Assembly: GCA_900660155.1 (NCBI GenBank) | Contig: CABFPE010000518.1 | Span: 79,888 to 105,738, forward strand | Source: Hofstenia miamia | Lineage: Eukaryota > Xenacoelomorpha > Acoela > Hofsteniidae | Direction: 5' to 3' | Length of the DNA stretch: 25,851 nucleotides | In this document: piece by piece, positions 10,252 through 19,469 of the stretch | Layout of the letters: each line of letters opens with the position of its first letter | Numbering within the stretch: the first letter of the stretch is position 1 | The notes under the pieces: generated by a model | Seen by the model: the letters and a program-made list of their open reading frames with translations, nothing else | What the model was told of the DNA's origin: nothing | The model's database searches: none | Translations under genes and position numbers: made by a program

Positions 10252-10692
10252 TCACAACAATATGGTTTTTGTTTCAATGGTTTGTAAGTGCATTGTAATG
10301 TCTTTGTTGGCTGGATCTATTGTTATGGTTTTATTCATAAAGTTGATGATGCATTGGTATTTTTCAAGGAAATCCTTGCTTAATATCAATTCATATGGTA
10401 ATGTGTGGTTGGTGGTGTCAACAACAAGAATGTTGTGATTAAATTTGTTGTTAGAGATGGTGAACTCAAGATTGTCTATCTTTCCCTTGGTGTCTAGATA
10501 ATCTCCTGAGGCATTGATTAGTCCATGATTGTGCAATGTAATAGTATTGTGATTGATGCTGATTTGATGTGTGCAGGTATCAGCTATGATGGACACTGAG
10601 GCATTGGTGTCAATGGGGGCCTGTATTACTATGCCATTGATGGTAACAGGTATGGTGTTTTTTCTATAGGTCAGTTGTGATGAGAACTGTTA
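10252..10692 (-). pseudogene. Ty3/gypsy aspartic protease, active-site Gly lost
   Basis: The frame open from about 10690 to a stop at 10252 reads QLTYRKNTIPVTING…APIDTNASVSIIADT. The retropepsin active site D-T-G-A-S appears as D-T-N-A-S (near 10595-10612), so the conserved Gly is replaced. The family's flap and second-half motifs are weak, but the LPYELILSKDFLEKYQCIINF stretch matches the GMDFL…..ID pattern seen at the end of gypsy proteases, and it matches the plus-strand copy at 3572-3630. Protease would cut Gag and Pol in the particle. The preceding gag frame ends at 10720 in this same phase, followed by several stops, so a programmed shift or later damage lies between Gag and Pol; which one cannot be told from this single copy. 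Confidence 0.85.
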
Positions 10693-10719
10693 CTGCTCAG
10701 CTGGGAGTCAGCACTCTTA

Positions 10720-10985
10720 CTAGTTTAAATCTTCATCCTTGAAATCAGATTTGTAAACATCACTGTCATCTGTGTAATAGCATTCTTTGTCAGCTAGTAG
10801 GTGGATTGATGCTTTACAATTAGAGCAGATGTGACTGTGTTGTCTGCAGTGGTTACAATGGATTTTATTGAGGTTTATTGGTTTTGGAGCTGCCTCAGTG
10901 GAAGAGGGTTTGGTTTTTACAGCCACTGGCAATGTTGAAATGGGTTGACCTGGTTTCCTTGGTTGAAGTGTGTAGTATCTTGATG
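10720..10985 (-). pseudogene. Gypsy Gag nucleocapsid with CCHC zinc knuckle
   Basis: The minus-strand frame reads from a Tyr/Pro/basic stretch (YYTLQPRKPGQP) through PKPINLNKIHCNHCRQHSHICSNC to an acidic tail (YYTDDSDVYKSDFKDEDLN) and a stop at 10720. The zinc knuckle is C-NH-C-RQHS-H-ICSN-C, a full CX2CX4HX4C, with Ser where most knuckles have Gly before the His. The knuckle binds element RNA during packaging. An acidic Gag C-terminus just after the knuckle is common in gypsy elements. Confidence 0.85.
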
Positions 10986-11230
10986 TTTAAGTTTCATTCA
11001 ATTTGATTTGGTTAGAAATTTTTCTGTAGTTGTCAATTTGAAGTTTGGCTTCAATGGCTTTTTTGATGTAAGTAGCCAGTTTATCATCCAGGCTTCATTT
11101 GTGCTTGAATCTATGCTTTATTTGGAGAGGCATGCCATAAGTGATATGGCTGAATAAGTCTTGTGAACAGTATTTGGTAGATGATCTGCTTAGGTGGTAT
11201 AATTGCTCAACTTGGAGGATATATTCCTAT
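10986..11230 (-). pseudogene. Gypsy Gag capsid C-terminal part, shifted frame
   Basis: In a third minus-strand frame the reading continues Gag from about 11218 (QVEQLYHLSRSSTKYC, then HITYGMPLQIKHRF) through one TGA to SLDDKLATYIKKAIEAKLQIDNYRKI and a stop near 10987. The helix-rich layout and position between the Gag core and the zinc knuckle match the capsid C-terminal region. The plus-strand copy at 2906-3070 has the equivalent segment (QRFE…DDIQTLIHKVINIQLRIE). A frameshift near 11200 separates it from the core below. Confidence 0.65.
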
Positions 11231-11700
11231 ATGTTTTCATCTTTTTTGTATTATTTAAGAGGATTTTGTACTGGTTGCATGAGGTTGGTGCATGGAATTG
11301 ATCATAAAAATTTTGTATCAGTAGGGGATAATCTGATTTAGTGACATTGTCTAATGTAAGGTAATAATTGAAGGCTTTTCCTGAGAGGAATGTTGAGAAT
11401 TGTGCAAGGGCATGCTCTTGGCCAGCTTTCTGGACAGTTACATGTTGTTCATATGTGAGCAACCATTCTTCAAACATATGTGAGATGCCATCAGTTTTGC
11501 CAGAGAATTTGCATGGAGGCATCTGCAATTTTAGATTGTCATCTGGCATTACTGAAGGTAGTTTTGATTTGATAAATTTTTTGTCTTCTAGGTTGTTTAG
11601 CCTATTACTTAGTATATCAAGTTTGTTATTGATATTTTCTAAAAAAAACATAATTTATTGGTGATGGTGGTGGTGTGATCTGAGTTAAGTCTGATATGGC
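11190..11700 (-). pseudogene. Gypsy Gag core (retrotransposon gag domain)
   Basis: A 153-codon minus-strand frame with the classic Ty3/gypsy Gag capsid layout: an N-terminal coiled-coil piece (NINNKLDILSNRLNNLEDKK), then PPCKFSGKTDGISHMFEEWLLTYEQH (family: F.G….…eWl..ye….), HALAQFSTFLSGKAFNYYLTL (family: A…L.G.A..W…L) and YPLLIQNFYDQFHAP (family: w..f…l...F). Gag builds the virus-like particle that houses reverse transcription. It is intact over the core and breaks into another frame near 11200. Confidence 0.88.
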
Positions 11701-11873
11701 ACTAGGAAGAGATTGTTGAGGAATTGTGTTATTTACTGGAAGGGATGGGTGATTACCCTGATGTCCCAGAGTTTTTTGTATATAGGTGTTGGTTCACTTA
11801 AGCTCATAGGAGTGTTTGAGATTGCAAAGCTGTGGTCAGCATTTAGTATGGCAGCTGATTGTCATTTTGTTTG

Positions 11874-12360
11874 TCAAACTTGGCTTTGTAAACCTTTGTA
11901 ATTAGCTTCTTCAGCAATTAGTCTACTTACTAGCTGTATATTGTGGTTGTTACTCTCTTTGACCTGTGTTAACAAATTGTTGTTGTGGTCAAGGATTTCA
12001 TTCAATAATTCTATTTGTCTTTGTAGTGTGTTGTTCCTCTTCTCTAGTGATTTGTTCTCCTCAGAAAAATCCTGGTTTTGTTTTTTTTGTTTCTTCATTT
12101 GTCTCTTAGAGTTTTTTGAATTTGGTAATACTTTGGAATTTTTCAGATTTCAGGATAGCTATTTCCTGGTGTAAGTTTTGGTTTTCAAGTTGTATCATGG
12201 CAAACCATTTACAGTTTTTGATCTGCATTTCTTCCATTTTCTGTTTTAGTGATTTGATTTCAGTATCAAGTGATTAGATCTTCTTGATCAGTTCATTTCA
12301 TGGGAGAGTTTTGTACTCTGACTGGGGATGAGATTATGATTTATTGTGTTTAATAGGCAT
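11874..12360 (-). pseudogene. Gypsy Gag N-terminal coiled coil, broken
   Basis: The first plausible start is the ATG at 12358-12360 (MPIKHNKS…). The reading crosses stops and at least one shift but is strongly heptad-like all the way: EIKSLKQKMEEMQ, LENQNLHQEIAILKSEKFQ, then the 74-codon frame at 11874-12098 (EENKSLEKRNNTLQRQIELLNEIL, LLTQVKESNNHN). Leu/Ile at a/d spacing with Glu/Lys/Asn/Gln elsewhere supports a long parallel coiled coil, likely for Gag oligomerisation. Between this and the Gag core there is a Pro-rich linker (LPSAISDLTQITPPPSP, about 11650-11710). No signal peptide or other domain is seen. Confidence 0.65.
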
Positions 12361-13764
12361 TTTTATTTTTCATAAAACAGTGCCCAAGGGGCTTGAGCAG
12401 ATACAGCTTCCATCAATGATGATCTTTGGTAGTAGGTTAGGCTTTACTAGTTGGTAAAAAAAAATTTCTGTAGTTTCAGCTATCAGCAGCAAGATGTTTC
12501 AGCTATGTAGGTTGTTTTGCACTTCCAAATGATTAGAGTCTCTTCTAACTTCCAGTAATTTTCCTCATTCCTTCATAAAGTTCTTCTTTGAGGATCCCAT
12601 TTACAGAGGCACTATTAATTATGAAACATACATGAATAAGGAGAGTCCTGTGGTGGTCACCATGTGGCATTGGCATGAAAAACAACACCAGAATTTGCCA
12701 ATGTCACAATAATTAATGGCCTGACTCCAGAGCCAAATGAACCTATTCCTAGTGAAAGTTAAAGGTAGCCAGGAGATCAGGTAAGGGAAGGGTGCATGGC
12801 CACACTCAGCTGACCCATAACAGAGAACCTTGTAAGAAAGAGTCATGTTAGACAGAGCCCTAATTTAAAAGAAGAGAAGGAGAGAAGTCCTAAAAGTTCT
12901 TGGGTGCAAAGTGTGCCCTACATGCTTATTTAGATGCTGCAAGAAAATATAAAACATAATGAATGACAAGCAGTAGTGTAAAGCCCTATCCCTATACTTG
13001 CCAAAGTGCCATATTGATGGGCTTGTAAAGCTGTACCTGAACAAGGCACCCTTGGCAATGATCAGAAATTTAGAAAAGCTTTTTTAGAAAATTATGTACA
13101 CAACCAAAAATAAGCATTGAGTAAATTCTATTGAACCTTGTATAACAAAAACATCATATTTAAAGAAAAGGAAACTGGAAATAATAAACAAAATGTGGCA
13201 CTAAAGCATACTGTAAATATGAGCAGGTGTGACCTTTTGTACAATAATAACAAAAATCAGAATTACTGCATGGCAGAAATATTAAATATTCAAAATAGCA
13301 CAGATTTTTTAAACAAATGACATCACTCAAGGCATTTACAAATCCAATTAAATTATGCACAATTGAAATATTACTAATTTCAAATTGTTAATTGAAAAAT
13401 GTTTGTACTTGAAGAGGGTGAGCCTGCCAACCAAGATCTGAATTGGTTGACTCTCACATTTATGAGTCAAGAGAGGAATTCAGAACTGGTGATAAATGTA
13501 AATATGATAAGAGTCTTTTTAGTGCAATACAAACTAGTGCTTTTAGTGATATCATGACCCCTTCAGTTTTGTTTACCTCAAGGAGTACATCTATAATATG
13601 ATATGAAAGAGAGTGCCAAAGTAAAGGTAAAATGTCACCTGTGGAGGATCAATCACTACATCTGTATTTATGGCTGTGCACAAGGGAAAGTACATTATTG
13701 ATAGAAGCATCTCAGAAGGAATGAAGATATTGATTACAGCTGGTGTGGATAAAAACAGAAAACA
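12361..13764. other. Possible leader of the minus-strand gypsy element, then unassigned DNA
   Basis: The 5' leader, primer-binding site and 5' LTR of the minus-strand element should lie just above 12360. I compared this stretch by eye with the sequence below 6228, where the 3' LTR should be, and found no shared block, so no LTR pair is supported. 12600-12860 is less AT-rich than its surroundings and has a 75-codon minus-strand frame (12619-12846, Trp/Cys/Phe-rich), with no domain recognised. The rest has no gene. Confidence 0.5.
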
Positions 13765-16150
13765 GTGTGGTGCTACAATATCTATGATAGTGATATGAAG
13801 AAAGATATGTTAAAACACTATTGGAGAAGTACTGTGCACACATCATTTGAAGGTAGCTTTAAACTAGATAATTTAAATCAATTTCTAGCCATGAATCATG
13901 ATATTAAAAAGATTGAATTGATAAACTTGGAATATATGAATCTCATGATAGTTAATATTCTGAGGAGAGATGAAATGTATGATCAAAAAATGATGGAAAA
14001 TTGAAATTTTTATAAATTGGCTAAGAAAGAAAGAATATGTGTGATACTAATAATCACAGAAATATCAGAAAGTGGGACTACACTATAGGATTGAAAACTT
14101 TATTATATTATGAGTGAGAAACTATCACATCCTTGGAATGTCAAATAAAGAAGAATCTATGACTAAACTAGTGTACACAGACGTCTTATTGAATAAAAAG
14201 TAACTGGACCATAAATAAATTTTCGATTAACACATTGCATTAGATGTAGTACTACTGGCTCAAATGATGGAATTAATGAATCCCCCTAATCATCATTAAT
14301 ATTACAGGTGTATAACCTTCATTTGTTTTGTTGCAGAGCCAAGAGACATTAGCAGAAGTTTATAATTGCTGGAAGGAGATCAAAACAAGACAGCTGATTG
14401 ATGAAGAGTGGCCAAAGATAGATATTAGATGTCCACTTGGAAAGTACCAGCATACAATTGAGAAGATTTTGTACAAAATGCACTTGTCATATGAGATGAT
14501 AGACAAAATTTTAGTTTGCTGATGTTTAAGGGAAATAAATTACCAGCTATCTATGTGATATCAGTGATCTGGTTAATGAGAATATTTCTAACAGAAGATG
14601 ACCAGTTGAGATTACTATTAAGCAAAGAGGCATGTGAAGAATTATATCCAAAAAAAAGTATGAAATTACCTCATGTCCAGTCATGCAGAAAACAAAAAAT
14701 TGGCTATTGTATAGTACTTCTGTCTCAACATCACCTCATAAAAGTGGCACAAAAATTTTGTATCAATATGAAAAGTTCTTCACCAGATTGTTTGGCTGAA
14801 TCCATATGTTCACGAAAACGTCACCTATATAGTCATGAATATTACTAGAATTTGTCATTTGGACACTCAAATTTGCAGTAAAAAATAGTCCTTTGTGCAT
14901 GGAAAGTCTAATAAAGGAGATGCATTAAACTAGTTAAGAAACATGAAGTATACATGATNNNNNNNNNNNNNNNNNNNNNGTTCACGAAAACGTCACCTAT
15001 ATAGTCATGAATATTACTAGAATTTGTCATTTGGACACTCAAATTTGCAGTAAAAAATAGTCCTTTGTGCATGGAAAGTCTAATAAAGGAGATGCATTAA
15101 ACTAGTTAAGAAACATGAAGTATACATGATGAATGGCGCAATTTTTTGAATCTAAGATGATGCATCCCTCATGAGTTCATACAACAATATTCACAAGATA
15201 TACAAAAATTTTCAAAAGAAGAAAATAAAATCATAACAATAAAAATCATTAAGCAGATAATAAGATCACTAGAAGAATTTTATACAGAAGAGGAGTTACT
15301 TGGAACATTGGAGATAACTATGCATCCATGTTTAAGAGAATTATTGGAAGATACAAATCTTGAAAATAAGTTATAACACGTAGAAATAGTTGAGGAGATA
15401 GAAAAACCCCACAATTTGGAATAGTTCTGAGGAAGTATGGGGAAACCATTGATAATGATATGGTATTGAGGATGAATATGTTTCTAACTGCGGAATTCAC
15501 ATTGGATGAAATAAATAGAATGCTGATGTTAGATGTGGAGTGTACAATGTCTAAACTGGTAATTAGAAAAAAGGACGCTGAAGCTAGAAATACAAAGGGT
15601 TGTTGACAAAATTCTAGCAAAATATTAGCAGAACAGTTATGAACTACCCAATCACAATAGGAACAGCCAAGTTATGGCAGAAGAAACTGACTACAAAAGA
15701 TTGGAAGAGAGGATTACTAATGAGAACTTACACTGCATACACTCATCATATAGTAGCAACAGAAGATGTATTGCAGTACATATCAATATTTTATGATTCA
15801 GTTTCTCCAGGAATGTTTTATGGGACAAATTTACACATTTTTACCTGAACTCACAAATAAATAGGGAAGAACTGCATCAAAGCAACATCAATGTGCTAAT
15901 GACCATTATGATCACCCTAAGATGACTGTGTCTCTATGCAAATCATTATTTGATATTCACATAGAAAATCAACAACTTACAGGACAAGTATGCCATTAAT
16001 AGACATTTGAGAGTTCCCACATATCTATGATAGAAAAGTTACACTATTACTGAGATAGATGCCATAATGAGACAAAAAAACAAAGCAAATTTTCATGGAT
16101 GCACAGTTGGAGCAAGGAGCTCTCTGGAAAATTGATAAAAACAGCTAGTA
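13765..16150 (+). pseudogene. Broken coding-like stretches of unknown origin
   Basis: A run of plus-strand frames longer than chance would favour in this AT-rich DNA, all ending in stops or shifts: 13765-14004 (79 codons, KKDMLKHYWRSTVHTSFEG…), 14328-14522 (EVYNCWKEIKTRQLIDEEW…, preceded by a TTTTGTTGCAG acceptor-like site), 14516-14848, a frame around 15165-15380 (EEFYTEEELLGTLEITMHP), one at about 15410-15605 (GETIDNDMVLRMNMFLTAEF…) and 15639-15848. They are Lys/Glu/Ile/Leu-rich and helical-looking. They all point the same way and are only a few bases to a few hundred bases apart, which suggests one decayed gene or element. I recognise no catalytic motif or family. The assembly duplication at 14808-15130 lies within. 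Confidence 0.35.
14808..15130. repeat. 151-bp duplication on both sides of an N gap (assembly artefact)
   Basis: 14808-14958 and 14980-15130 appear identical over 151 bp by eye. They are separated by exactly the 21 N bases at 14959-14979, and each copy abuts the gap. This is the pattern left when two contigs with overlapping ends are scaffolded without merging. The true sequence probably has one copy and no gap. Confidence 0.9.
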
Positions 16151-17234
16151 GGTCATTGCCGAGACCCCCATTGATTGTCAATTAATCTGCAATGGAGGGG
16201 CATGTAGCATCACAACAATTTGGTCATATATTATTAATTTCTGTTTTGCCTTCAGACTCTTTTTGAATAATTAAGCCTCTGGCTATTTGCAAAGCTTTTA
16301 GTTTTGTGTAGTGTCCATTACTTTGGATTTAATTTGAATTTGTGATATTAATAATTTCCCAAATTGTAAATATGAAACAAAAATATATGCTATTTGACCA
16401 ATTGTAAAAAGTGCTGAAAAATGGAAAGATTTAAACAGCTGGTAGGTTTTGTGAATTTGATATAAATGGAAAACTATTAAAATAGCAAGGATCATTAACA
16501 TCTATGTGCAATTATTAATCACACTTGTTTTCAAATTACTGGTCATTTATTTTCTAATTGCATACAGTGCAGTTGTTCTAGTTAGTGTTCGGGTTAATTG
16601 ATCCTCACCAATCATTCATTTAATGAAGGCTTTTAATAACAGTTTACTACAAAAAACTGTGTTTTATTCTATTGTATATTACCTTGGAAATTTTAAAGAA
16701 TACCACTAATCTACACTCTACAGTCGGGTTATTTTGTTGTTGTTATTTATTGAATTTAAATATGATAGTAATTAAAGCCTAGTGCTCGTACAGCTTCAGG
16801 AGGGGTGAACTACCCTGTGAGATAACCTTGCAGGGCCTCATTCTGAATGAGATAATTAGAAATTAATTATTGAGCAGTCATGCATTTTCATTACATGTAC
16901 AAAGCAAAGAGCCATATGAGGATACATAAGCTAAAAGGGCAATTAGGGTTTGTGTTATATCTTTTGTACACAGTAGGTTCCTTCCCATGTTGACTAGTGC
17001 ATCAATAACTTTAAACACGAAATATGCACACACTTTGTAAGAACTATATGCAATTGGAAAAACTTAACAGCAGTGTTCTAAGCAGCTTTAATGTTTTAGT
17101 AAAGCAATTCATGTGAATATTGCAAAATGGAAACCAATTTGAATTTTATTATCATGAAAATGCTTAAAATTTAATAGAAACATCGCATTTAATCAATATA
17201 ACAATAAAATAAATTTTTACGATAATATCGTCTT
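15850..17234. other. AT-rich DNA, no gene seen
   Basis: Apart from the tail of the coding-like debris up to about 16150, six-frame reading gives only short frames (longest 67 codons, 16298-16501 minus, hydrophobic and without splice context). No terminal repeats or RNA gene recognised. Confidence 0.55.
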
Positions 17235-17443
17235 TTAACACTTTGACTACGTACTCCCTGTGCTCCCTATGTTCCCACTGCGCGTGCCCAGTACTACCTG
17301 TAAATTCCCTTGATACGCAGGCATTGGGGGTGATTTTGTTTTGACAAAATCTATCTTACATTTTTATGGATTTAGGCATATGATGTCTCAAATTAAAGAG
17401 GAAAGATAGCTCTTCAATTCTATACCAAATTTGTATGTCATTA

Positions 17444-17460
17444 TGAGTGTGTGTGTGTGT
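17444..17460. repeat. (GT)n microsatellite
   Basis: About eight GT units inside the piggyBac derivative, seen directly. Confidence 0.85.
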
Positions 17461-17520
17461 AAAATGTGTGTTGAAATGAGGGTAAAAATGAGTAAAATTC
17501 TAAGATTTTTTAGACACATA

Positions 17521-17652
17521 TTATGTGACAGATTCAGAATCAGAATAATGGTCAACTTCATCATCATCTGATCCATCCGCAAAAACCAATTTAATAGATT
17601 CATTAGAAGAAAAACGTTGGGGAACTTTTCGTGGGCTACTGGGCGCCGCCAT
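17521..17652 (-). pseudogene. Acidic N-terminal remnant of a piggyBac-like transposase
   Basis: A 43-codon minus-strand frame from ATG (17650-17652) to TAA (17521-17523). It begins MAAPSSPRKVPQRFSS and ends in a cluster of acidic and serine residues (DGSDDDEVDHYSDSES). piggyBac transposases typically start with such a disordered D/E/S-rich segment before the DDD catalytic core. The core (about 500 residues in the family) is absent and the frame closes within the element. The match rests on composition and on its position inside a TTAA-flanked element; no catalytic residue is available to test. The 90-codon frame in another phase over the same DNA (17388-17660) is an overlap and is not called. 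Confidence 0.55.
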
Positions 17653-17846
17653 TGTGTCAATCTTTGTCTAAATCGAGCGATGACAAAACTGAGTTAGCGT
17701 CTTTTTTTAGTTCGTTTTGTATCGGAACAAAGGCAAATTCTAAGGGAAACTATTCCAAATTAAAGATAAAATGTTAAATTTTCATTTGGTAGTTACCTTT
17801 TCTTGATATTTACAATGACGACGTAGTCTAAATATAGTGTTTCGTC

Positions 17847-17957
17847 ATCGCGATAGGACTCGCGATGCGGAGGGAATGGAATGTTAGGCCATCGCGACAG
17901 GCTTCGCAGCGCATACGGTGGGAACGAATAGTTATCGTGATAGATATTGCGGTGCGT
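17847..17957. repeat. Three subterminal repeats of the piggyBac derivative
   Basis: Units begin at 17847, 17891 and 17934. Each has an ATCGCGA/ATCGTGA head and, about ten bases on, a second CG-rich half (CGCGATGCGG, TTCGCAGCGC, ATTGCGGTGC). Spacing is 44 and 43 bp, and the third runs into the terminal repeat. Repeats of this kind near transposon ends usually bind transposase; this is inferred from position. Confidence 0.7.
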
Positions 17958-18188
17958 AGCCAAAGTGTTAAAATAAGTTCTTCAATTAAAAATCGTAATT
18001 TGATATCCTAAAACATTGCGTTATTATCTTATAACGCACATCTGTAAAGCACATTTAATGATATAAAGATGCGTTTAAGTGCTTAATGTACTTTTAAAGT
18101 TACTGATGCACTTGTTTACATGGGTTACGAATAGGTCAATATGCGTAATTGGGCATCCCCTGCATAAACAGAAGATATTACAATATAC

Positions 18189-19293
18189 ATATGAAGAGCT
18201 GAGGCGCAAAACCAAATGAACGCCATTTTCAATTTTTTCTTCAAATCACTTTATGTTAAGTGAGACCCATCCGCTGATAATACTGTTGTGTTTCAAAACC
18301 AACTAGAGATTCAATAGCCTCGATTTTGCTTTTTTATGCAAAACCAACTAAATCCACTAATCATTAGTTTGCAAAGTCAATTATATCTTCTCAACCAATC
18401 AAATTTCTCACCACTGCCCTATACACGTGCGATAAGCCATCTTATATCCAGTAAAAAAACAAAATGGTAACTATAAACGATTTCAACGATATGAATGTAA
18501 AGGTTTTACCTATGGTTAGTGGTAGAAAACATAAAAGAGACAAGACTCAAACAAAACGGGAAAGAGAGAAGGCCTCAAGGTATGACTGAAGGAAGGTAAC
18601 CCCAAAAATAGCATGCAGACATGACTCTAAGATGCTAAGAAAAGAGATGTCATGAAGTTGATATACGAAATTGGAGCGAATGATGAGATTGTGCAATACT
18701 AAAAAACAATCCTAAAGAACAATGACATTATTCCACAATCTGATAATGAAGATGAATTTTAAAGTTGTGTGCACTTATAATTTTGAGAATGAAAATGAAG
18801 AATTACATTATCATTCTCAAATTTGTTTCATTGTATTGATATCCCAATTCTCATTCAGTTTTTTAACTATTTTGTATAAATTGAAATTTTGAAAACTAAT
18901 CTCTGTGTATAGTTATGTACCAATAGCTGCTTATTTTTACTTTAAAGCAATATATTAGGCGATTAAAACAGTCAATATAACAATATTTATCATGTAATTA
19001 ATCGCAAAATGATCCAAACAAAAGCTACATTGTAATTTTTTGGTGTCAATCTTCCTTTAACAAAAAGATGTATTTGTATTTAGTTGGTTTTGCATCCAAA
19101 ACGAATTTGAGAATGATATTAAAGTAGTTTATCTGGATGAAAAGTCACATCATTCAGTGAATAGATAGGCAGTCTATTCATTACAACAGAAAAAAATTAA
19201 TTTCGATATTCTTTCCATCTGAGATATAGAAAACTCAGTTGCGGAAATTCTAGTTTTTGGATTTAGTTGGTTTTGCGCCTCAGCTCTTCATAT
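18189..19293. mobile_element. Terminal-inverted-repeat DNA transposon, about 1.1 kb, family not recognised
   Basis: A 23-bp perfect inverted repeat starts GAAGAGCTGAGGCGCAAAAC at 18193-18215 and is mirrored at 19267-19289. Both ends are flanked by ATAT (18189-18192 and 19290-19293), which is either a 4-bp target duplication or a TATA-type target that is itself palindromic. Inside, the core GCAAAACCAACTAAATCC recurs: exact at 18338-18355, mirrored exactly at 19259-19276, and close at 18293-18306 and 19078-19093. This is a dense set of subterminal copies for a short element. The element carries a broken coding remnant (18464-18762). The superfamily is unclear: no TTAA, and the ends are not the usual Tc1/mariner or hAT termini. 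Confidence 0.82.
18464..18762 (+). pseudogene. Broken basic protein remnant inside the 18189-19293 transposon
   Basis: From ATG 18464 the frame gives 41 codons (MVTINDFNDM…SGRKHKRDKTQTKREREKAS) to a TGA at 18587, which could be a decayed CGA. It continues in the same phase as RKVTPKIACRHDSKM. A shift then leads to AKKRDVMKLIYEIGANDEIVQY, a TAA (18700-18702), KTILKNNDIIPQSDNEDEF and a final TAA (18760-18762). The joined reading is strongly basic at first, has a C-R-H segment and ends acidic. The pattern of a basic stretch, a Cys/His segment, a helix and an acidic end would suit the N-terminal DNA-binding part of a transposase, but no catalytic D/E motif follows and I cannot assign the family. 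CCAAT-like and TATA-like sequences occur shortly upstream (18390-18450). Confidence 0.5.
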
Positions 19294-19469
19294 ATTCTAA
19301 CATCAGGGATCGTATAACATTAGAGTATCAATCATCATAAAATTAACTAAATAACAAGCCATTTGTAACAAAACTCCTTTGACGGGATGGATTCCACTTC
19401 TCATAGGACTACGAGATGGACCTATGCCTGAGATATAGGAAGTGTAACCCCCTCCCATCGGGATTGGAT

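Larger units (their letters stand above)
17235..17971. mobile_element. piggyBac-type element, 737-bp deletion derivative
   Basis: Bounded by TTAA at 17235-17238 and 17968-17971. The left end reads CACTTTGACTACG and the right end, reverse-complemented, CACTTTGGCTACG: a 13-bp terminal inverted repeat with one mismatch. TTAA targets plus this end structure place it in the piggyBac superfamily. It retains a short acidic frame like the start of the transposase on the minus strand, but no catalytic domain, so it is non-autonomous. Near the right end three related ~24-bp units starting ATCGYGA occur at 17847, 17891 and 17934 (steps of 44 and 43 bp), likely subterminal transposase-binding repeats. 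The element is rich in CpG (about 31 by hand count), unlike everything around it. Confidence 0.88.

Noticed and set aside
10031..10438. 135-codon plus-strand hydrophobic frame
   Set aside because: Antisense to the gypsy protease and linker. The hydrophobic look comes from reading an A/C-rich coding strand backwards (T/G-rich).
12619..12846. 75-codon minus-strand Trp/Cys/Phe-rich frame
   Set aside because: Located in a less AT-rich patch where longer frames are expected by chance; no motif and no exon borders.
14808..15130. Biological tandem duplication
   Set aside because: Both identical copies end exactly at an N run, the usual sign of unmerged contig overlaps.
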